Assembly: GCA_046160245.1 (NCBI GenBank)
Contig: JBJXGU010000214.1
Span: forward strand, 1 to 8,751
Length of the DNA stretch: 8,751 nucleotides
Origin: JAJTFW01 sp046160245
GTDB lineage: Bacteria; Bacteroidota; Bacteroidia; AKYH767-A; OLB10
Reading direction: 5' to 3'
The position numbers were made by a program, and so were the translations under genes. Shown piece by piece: positions 4,916 to 8,751 of the stretch. The stretch's first letter is position 1; the number at the start of each line of letters is the position of its first letter. The notes beneath the pieces are model-generated. The model had not been told where the DNA came from, did not search any database, and saw only the letters and a list, made by a program, of their open reading frames with translations.

Positions 4916-6538
4916 TATTTTTTGTTGTTCATTTTTTTCTCCTTGTTGTAGTTCCAAAATATACATTCCAGCTGGTAAACTCGAAACATCCAACTCATAC
5001 TCTTGATCGTTGTTAGCCGAAACTTCTTTAGAAATAACGCATTTTCCATCCATGGCAAACAGTCGCAATGTACTTTCAATCATCGCCGTTTTCGCAAAGG
5101 AAACAGTAAGAATATCGGTTGCAGGATTAGGATAAGCATAGAACGAATTAGAAACAAATAACGGATCATCCAATCCAACGGTTGTTGCACCAAGGCGCAT
5201 CATAAACATATCCGTACCACCTACTGAGGATAATGTATTGGTTGCGCTAGATGGGTTAAAATCAACATTACCACTAAAGGTTCCAGCAATAAAAACCGTG
5301 TTGCTTGGACCGATGGCTATTTCATATGCAGCATCGGAACCAACACCTCCCAGTCGAAACTGCCACTGCTGTGTAGATAGACCATTCCATTTAGCCACAT
5401 AGATGTCATTTGATCCAGAAGAACCTAAAGACGGTCCGTTCCAGGTCATACTTCCAACAAGATTTCCTGCCATGTAAACATTATAAGATGCATCACAATC
5501 CATTGACTGAACACTTAAAAATGTGGCACCTGTAGATGGAACGCCCCAGACTCCTGCACCAGTAGCATCTCTAAAGGCAATCGACTCAATTGAATATCCA
5601 AAATTAGCAGCTTGAAAGGTTTCTCCATTTGAAGCCGCAGTTACTGCTTCGCCATAGTCGTCCACTAAATTTGAACCCCAATTATTTCCCCAATTAAATG
5701 TTCCTGTGACAAACATACTTAGTAAAAAGGCATTTGTATTAGGCCCCCCGGCACTGAATGTATATACAGCAGCTGTGGGATTTACATCAAAATCGGTTCC
5801 GAAGAAATTACCAGAAAGAAATAAATTTCCAAGATTGTCAAGGTCCATACTCACTACGTTATCATCACCACTGCCTCCTACTTCTCGAACCCATTGCAAA
5901 GATCCGTTTGCATTGGTACGGGTTATAAAAACATCGAAGCCACCTTTAGTCCCAACAGGTGTCGTTCCTATCGTGAGCGCTTGACAAGCGCCGGTTACAT
6001 ATACATTATGCGCTGCGTCGACAGCAATGGCTCGAGCCATTTCATAATTGGGACTATTATAACCTGCGGCACTCATGTAGGTACCATTCGATGATAGTTT
6101 TAAATAGTACGCATTATTGAGTGCATTAGCTCCCAAATAACGAGTGTTTGGACCTGGATCAAAATCGGGATTTCCATTGTAATAACCACAGATGTAAATA
6201 TTGGAGGAGTCATCGATCACAAGATCGTTTCCTTCGTCAAATCCTGTATCACCAATTTTTATAGCCCATAGGTAAGCTCCTGCTGAGCTATACTTCGCAA
6301 CAAAAATATCGGTGGCTCCATTGCTGGTCAAATTATTGGTTCCAGTTCCAGGATTGAAATCCAACGTTCCACTAAAAAATCCTGTGATGTAAATAAATCC
6401 GTTATTGTCAATTTTCATTCCGGTTACATACTCATCAGATCCACCATTGCCAATCGACTTTGCCCAGGCAAAGGCAGGCTGAGCGGCAGACTTAAAAATA
6501 ACTAAACTAAAAAATGCTAGTAGTATGATACGTTTCAT
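4898..6538 (-). CDS. Secreted seven-repeat beta-propeller protein with T9SS C-terminal sorting domain
   Basis: The 546-residue protein starts with a signal peptide (MKRIILLAFFSLVIFKSAAQ, cut near residue 20). Residues 25-450 hold seven repeats of about 50-67 residues, beginning at W25, W91, about Y154, W216, W283, W331 and W392. Most carry a D-rich turn, then a strand such as NGFIYITGFFSG or HNVYVTG, and close with a strand such as DIFVAKY. This is the SBBP-type beta-propeller repeat pattern; seven units suggest one closed seven-bladed propeller. Unit 5 is the most diverged. Residues 465-546 are a type IX secretion sorting domain of the type A kind: YPNPATD (469-475), LPAGMYILEL (521-530) and a final KIVKFEY. 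The protein should cross the outer membrane by T9SS and be released or anchored at the surface. No catalytic domain is visible; ligand unknown. It is convergent to wbqC and divergent from the aldolase gene, with its own promoter. Confidence 0.92.
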   Translation of the reverse strand: MKRIILLAFFSLVIFKSAAQPAFAWAKSIGNGGSDEYVTGMKIDNNGFIYITGFFSGTLDFNPGTGTNNLTSNGATDIFVAKYSSAGAYLWAIKIGDTGFDEGNDLVIDDSSNIYICGYYNGNPDFDPGPNTRYLGANALNNAYYLKLSSNGTYMSAAGYNSPNYEMARAIAVDAAHNVYVTGACQALTIGTTPVGTKGGFDVFITRTNANGSLQWVREVGGSGDDNVVSMDLDNLGNLFLSGNFFGTDFDVNPTAAVYTFSAGGPNTNAFLLSMFVTGTFNWGNNWGSNLVDDYGEAVTAASNGETFQAANFGYSIESIAFRDATGAGVWGVPSTGATFLSVQSMDCDASYNVYMAGNLVGSMTWNGPSLGSSGSNDIYVAKWNGLSTQQWQFRLGGVGSDAAYEIAIGPSNTVFIAGTFSGNVDFNPSSATNTLSSVGGTDMFMMRLGATTVGLDDPLFVSNSFYAYPNPATDILTVSFAKTAMIESTLRLFAMDGKCVISKEVSANNDQEYELDVSSLPAGMYILELQQGEKNEQQKIVKFEY

Positions 6539-6561
6539 AGGAGATGTTTTTTTGTTGCAAA

Positions 6562-6569
6562 CAAATATA
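6562..6569 (-). promoter_or_regulatory. Candidate -7 promoter element of the secreted propeller gene
   Basis: On the minus strand TATATTTG (6569-6562) matches TAnnTTTG at every fixed position. TTTA (6588-6585) lies 15 bases further upstream as an imperfect -33 element. The -7 element ends 23 bases before the ATG, giving a short A-rich leader with no Shine-Dalgarno sequence. Confidence 0.5.
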
Positions 6570-6631
6570 AATCAATTCCATTTATAAACATTATTACTAT
6601 CCTTAATTCAGAGAGCAAACGATAAAATCTC

Positions 6632-6656
6632 TAGTGCATTTTAGTGAACTATAGTG
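6632..6656 (+). repeat. Three TAGTG pentamers phased at exactly 10 bases
   Basis: TAGTG occurs at 6632-6636, 6642-6646 and 6652-6656, with a degenerate fourth unit TAATG at 6661-6665. The exact 10-base step places the copies on one face of the helix. They lie in the intergenic region between two divergent promoters, about 85-110 bases upstream of the aldolase -7 element, a position where a regulator could bind. Chance is possible in AT-rich DNA. Confidence 0.35.
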
Positions 6657-6739
6657 TCTATAATGTTCAAAAATGCAATGATTATGTAACTCAATCTTTA
6701 ATCTTGACAACTAAAATCTAATATTATCTCGATTTTGCT

Positions 6740-6747
6740 TAGATTTG
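6740..6747 (+). promoter_or_regulatory. Candidate -7 promoter element of the aldolase gene
   Basis: TAGATTTG matches TAnnTTTG at every fixed position and ends 52 bases before the ATG at 6800, implying a leader of about 45 bases. No TTTG is found at the usual upstream distance. The leader has no clear Shine-Dalgarno sequence; ACAAATAATT precedes the start codon. Confidence 0.45.
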
Positions 6748-6799
6748 TACTTCTTAAAATAGGGTAAATTAGCCATAGTACGCTCAAAAACAAATAATT

Positions 6800-7858
6800 A
6801 TGTCCATTAGCAAAATAACTGAACTACTCGGAGCCGACGCAGAACTCCTACTTAACCATACTTGCAAAACCATCTCAAAGGAAAATATTCACCTCCCAAG
6901 TGGTGATTTTGTTGATCGTCTTTTTATTCCAAGTAATCGTTCTAACCAAGTGTTGAGAAGTTTGCAGGCTATTTATAATCATGGAAGATTGGCGAATACT
7001 GGCTATGTAAGTATCCTTCCTGTCGATCAAGGTATCGAACATAGTGCCGGCGCTTCTTTCGCTCCTAATCCAATGTTTTTTGATCCTGAGAATATTGTGA
7101 AATTGGCTATTGAAGGCGGATGTAATGCGGTAGCTTCTACCTATGGTGTGTTAGCTTCCGTGTCTCGTAAATACGCGCATAAAATTCCGTTCATTGTAAA
7201 AATTAATCACAATGAATTTTTAACCTACCCAAATAAGTTCGATCAAATTATGTTTGGTTCTGTGGATGAGGCTTGGAATTTAGGAGCTACTGCTGTGGGT
7301 GCTACCATCTATTTTGGATCGGAAGAATCATCTCGACAAATTGTGGAAGTAGCACAAGCTTTTGAGCGCGCGCATGAATTAGGAATGGCAACTATTCTTT
7401 GGTGTTATACGCGTAACAATGCATTCAAAGTGGATGGTGTTGATTATAGTACATCTGCTGATTTAACTGGACAAGCTAACCACTTAGGAGTAACCATCCA
7501 AGCAGATATCATCAAACAAAAATTGCCAACAAATAATGGTGGATACAATGCTGTGAAATTCGGAAAGACACATAAAAAAGTGTATGATGAATTAACTACC
7601 TCCCACCCTATCGATTTATGTCGCTACCAAATTGCGAACAATTACATGGGACGCATGGGATTGATTAATTCAGGTGGAGAAAGTAAAGGCGCAAGTGATA
7701 TGTCGGAAGCAGTGACAACCGCTGTCGTGAACAAACGTGCGGGTGGACACGGACTCATCTCCGGACGCAAAGCCTTCCAAAAACCTTTCAACGAAGGAGT
7801 CCAACTATTAAATGCCATTCAAGATGTGTATTTATCAAAAGAAGTAACGATTGCATAG
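6800..7858 (+). CDS. fbaB: Class I fructose-bisphosphate aldolase, FbaB/DhnA type
   Basis: This Schiff-base aldolase interconverts fructose 1,6-bisphosphate with dihydroxyacetone phosphate and glyceraldehyde 3-phosphate in glycolysis and gluconeogenesis. The 352-residue length is close to that of E. coli FbaB (350), and the similarity runs end to end. Seen are ILPVDQGIEHSAGASFAPNP (72-91), GGCNAVASTYGVL (106-118), PFIVKINHNEFL (130-141), GATAVGATIYFGS (162-174), the ADIIKQK segment (235-241), PIDLCRYQIANNYMGRMGLINSGG (270-293) and the phosphate-binding VNKRAGGHGLISGRKAF (310-326). K239 is the likely Schiff-base lysine by alignment from memory with E. coli FbaB. No class II zinc-binding histidine pattern is present. 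The ATG at 6800 follows a 261-base intergenic region with a clean -7 element. accD follows 48 bases later on the same strand and could be partly co-transcribed. The protein should be cytoplasmic. Confidence 0.96.
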   Translation: MSISKITELLGADAELLLNHTCKTISKENIHLPSGDFVDRLFIPSNRSNQVLRSLQAIYNHGRLANTGYVSILPVDQGIEHSAGASFAPNPMFFDPENIVKLAIEGGCNAVASTYGVLASVSRKYAHKIPFIVKINHNEFLTYPNKFDQIMFGSVDEAWNLGATAVGATIYFGSEESSRQIVEVAQAFERAHELGMATILWCYTRNNAFKVDGVDYSTSADLTGQANHLGVTIQADIIKQKLPTNNGGYNAVKFGKTHKKVYDELTTSHPIDLCRYQIANNYMGRMGLINSGGESKGASDMSEAVTTAVVNKRAGGHGLISGRKAFQKPFNEGVQLLNAIQDVYLSKEVTIA

Positions 7859-7885
7859 TAAGAGGAAATTTCATTTTCGAATTCT

Positions 7886-7893
7886 TAATTTCG
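7886..7893 (+). promoter_or_regulatory. Candidate -7 promoter element of accD
   Basis: TAATTTCG is the same octamer as before lepB, within a shared ten-base TTAATTTCGT. It ends 13 bases before the accD ATG. It differs from TAnnTTTG at one fixed position, and no good -33 TTTG is present, so accD may instead depend on read-through from the aldolase gene. Confidence 0.25.
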
Positions 7894-7906
7894 TAAAACA
7901 CGATTC

Positions 7907-8751
7907 ATGAGTTGGTTCAAAAGAATTAAAGAAGGTATTACTACGGCTTCCCACGAAAAGAAGGAAACACCGGAAGGCCTTTGGCATAAATGTCCTTCCT
8001 GTAAATCCATCATTCCCTCACAAGAACACGAAGAGAATATGTGGGTTTGTGTAAAATGCGATTATCACGATCGCATTGGATCTGAAGAATACTTCGCCAT
8101 CCTTTTTGATAACAACGAATTTGAAGAGTTCAATGCGAATATGTCTTCAGGTGATCCGCTTAAATTTGTGGATACTAAAGAATACGTTTCTCGTTTAGTA
8201 GATACGCAGAAAAAAACCGGTTTAAAGGATGCCATTCGTACAGCTTCCGGAAAAGTAAACGGTATGCCACTTACCATTGCATGTATGGATTTTAAATTCA
8301 TTGGTGGTTCGATGGGTTCGGTGATGGGAGAAAAGATTGCGAGAGCTATTAATTATTCCATCCTCAACAAAACGCCATTCATGATCATTTCTAAATCGGG
8401 CGGTGCTCGCATGATGGAAGCGGCGTATTCTTTAATGCAAATGGCGAAAACGTCCGCAATGCTCACTCAACTTTCAGCTGCCGGACTTCCCTACATCTCT
8501 TTTGTGACTGATCCCACTACGGGTGGAGTTACGGCATCTTTCGCGATGCTGGGCGATTTAAACATTGCCGAGCCGGGCGCCTTAATTGGTTTTGCGGGTC
8601 CAAGGGTGGTAAAAGAAACCATCGGCAAAGACCTTCCAAAAGGATTTCAAACTTCCGAGTTTCTCCTCGAACATGGTTTTTTAGATTTCATTGTTAAACG
8701 TACTGAACTTAAGAAAAAGATTACTGAGTTGTTGAAGTATTTTGCGAATTA
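7907..8751 (+). CDS. accD: Acetyl-CoA carboxylase carboxyltransferase subunit beta (AccD), reaching the window end
   Basis: AccD with AccA transfers carboxyl from carboxybiotin-BCCP to acetyl-CoA, giving malonyl-CoA, the committed step of fatty acid synthesis. The frame opens at ATG 7907 and is open for 281 codons; the last two bases are TA, so a stop probably completes with the next base and the protein is likely full length. An N-terminal four-cysteine zinc ribbon is present (C29, C32, C48, C51 in CPSC and CVKC). The crotonase-like carboxyltransferase core follows: FIGGSMGSVMGEKIARA (about 130-146), SKSGGARMMEAAYSLMQM (about 161-178), DPTTGGVTASFAMLGD (about 201-216), AEPGALIGFAGPRVV (about 220-234) and the closing LPKGFQTSEFLLEHGFLD segment. 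No accA is in view, as expected where the two genes are separate. The zinc ribbon near the N-terminus supports this start. Confidence 0.96.
   Translation, partial: MSWFKRIKEGITTASHEKKETPEGLWHKCPSCKSIIPSQEHEENMWVCVKCDYHDRIGSEEYFAILFDNNEFEEFNANMSSGDPLKFVDTKEYVSRLVDTQKKTGLKDAIRTASGKVNGMPLTIACMDFKFIGGSMGSVMGEKIARAINYSILNKTPFMIISKSGGARMMEAAYSLMQMAKTSAMLTQLSAAGLPYISFVTDPTTGGVTASFAMLGDLNIAEPGALIGFAGPRVVKETIGKDLPKGFQTSEFLLEHGFLDFIVKRTELKKKITELLKYFAN

Noticed and set aside
5706..6094. Two plus-strand frames inside the secreted propeller gene
   Set aside because: They are antisense to a well-supported 546-residue coding sequence and show no family features.
6704..6709. TTGACA resembling a sigma-70 -35 box upstream of the aldolase gene
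   Set aside because: No TATAAT-like sequence lies at 16-18 bases; nearby TAATAT and TATTAT are only 9 and 12 bases away. The genome appears to use TAnnTTTG-type promoters instead.
7864..7892. GAAATT/AATTTC inverted repeat between the aldolase gene and accD as a terminator
   Set aside because: The stem is six AT-rich pairs with a long loop and no T-run, too weak for an intrinsic terminator.
8065..8301. 78-codon minus-strand frame opposite accD
   Set aside because: accD is strongly supported on the plus strand; the antisense frame has no recognisable features.

Overview
The window looks like chromosomal DNA from a member of the Bacteroidota. Four kinds of evidence point there: the gene order parA-parB-DUF5683-dapB-lepB-wbqC, a DUF5683 protein, a secreted protein ending in a type IX secretion (T9SS) sorting domain, and promoter -7 elements of the form TAnnTTTG with almost no Shine-Dalgarno sequences. 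The DNA is AT-rich. A flavobacterium-like or related environmental lineage is plausible, but I cannot place it more finely from sequence alone.

Region 1 (1-4516, + strand) is a compact housekeeping cluster. It holds the C-terminal end of ParA, then ParB (chromosome segregation), a DUF5683 membrane protein of unknown role, DapB (lysine/diaminopimelate pathway), a long type I signal peptidase LepB, and a WbqC-like protein. The first four are packed within 0-70 bases of each other. Gaps of about 50 bases before lepB and before the wbqC-like gene each hold a candidate promoter. The gap after lepB also holds a hairpin that coincides with that promoter.

Region 2 (4517-4897) has no convincing gene. 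It contains two oppositely oriented blocks of degenerate CACTGAG-like heptamers, a GC-rich CCTGCC/GGCAGG hairpin, and a 36-base hairpin that covers the stop codon of the following minus-strand gene.

Region 3 (4898-6538, - strand) encodes a 546-residue secreted protein: signal peptide, seven repeats of about 60 residues that probably form one seven-bladed beta-propeller, and a C-terminal T9SS sorting domain. Its promoter and that of the next gene diverge from a 261-base intergenic region (6539-6799).

Region 4 (6800-8751, + strand) carries a class I (FbaB/DhnA-type) fructose-bisphosphate aldolase, followed by accD, the acetyl-CoA carboxylase carboxyltransferase beta subunit. accD runs to the last base of the window.

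Most of the window is core metabolism and cell maintenance. I see no defence system, phage, transposase, CRISPR array, tRNA or rRNA. The parts that deserve a second look are the inverted heptamer-repeat element, the hairpin/promoter overlap after lepB, the ambiguous start of the DUF5683 gene, and the lone propeller-type T9SS cargo gene.
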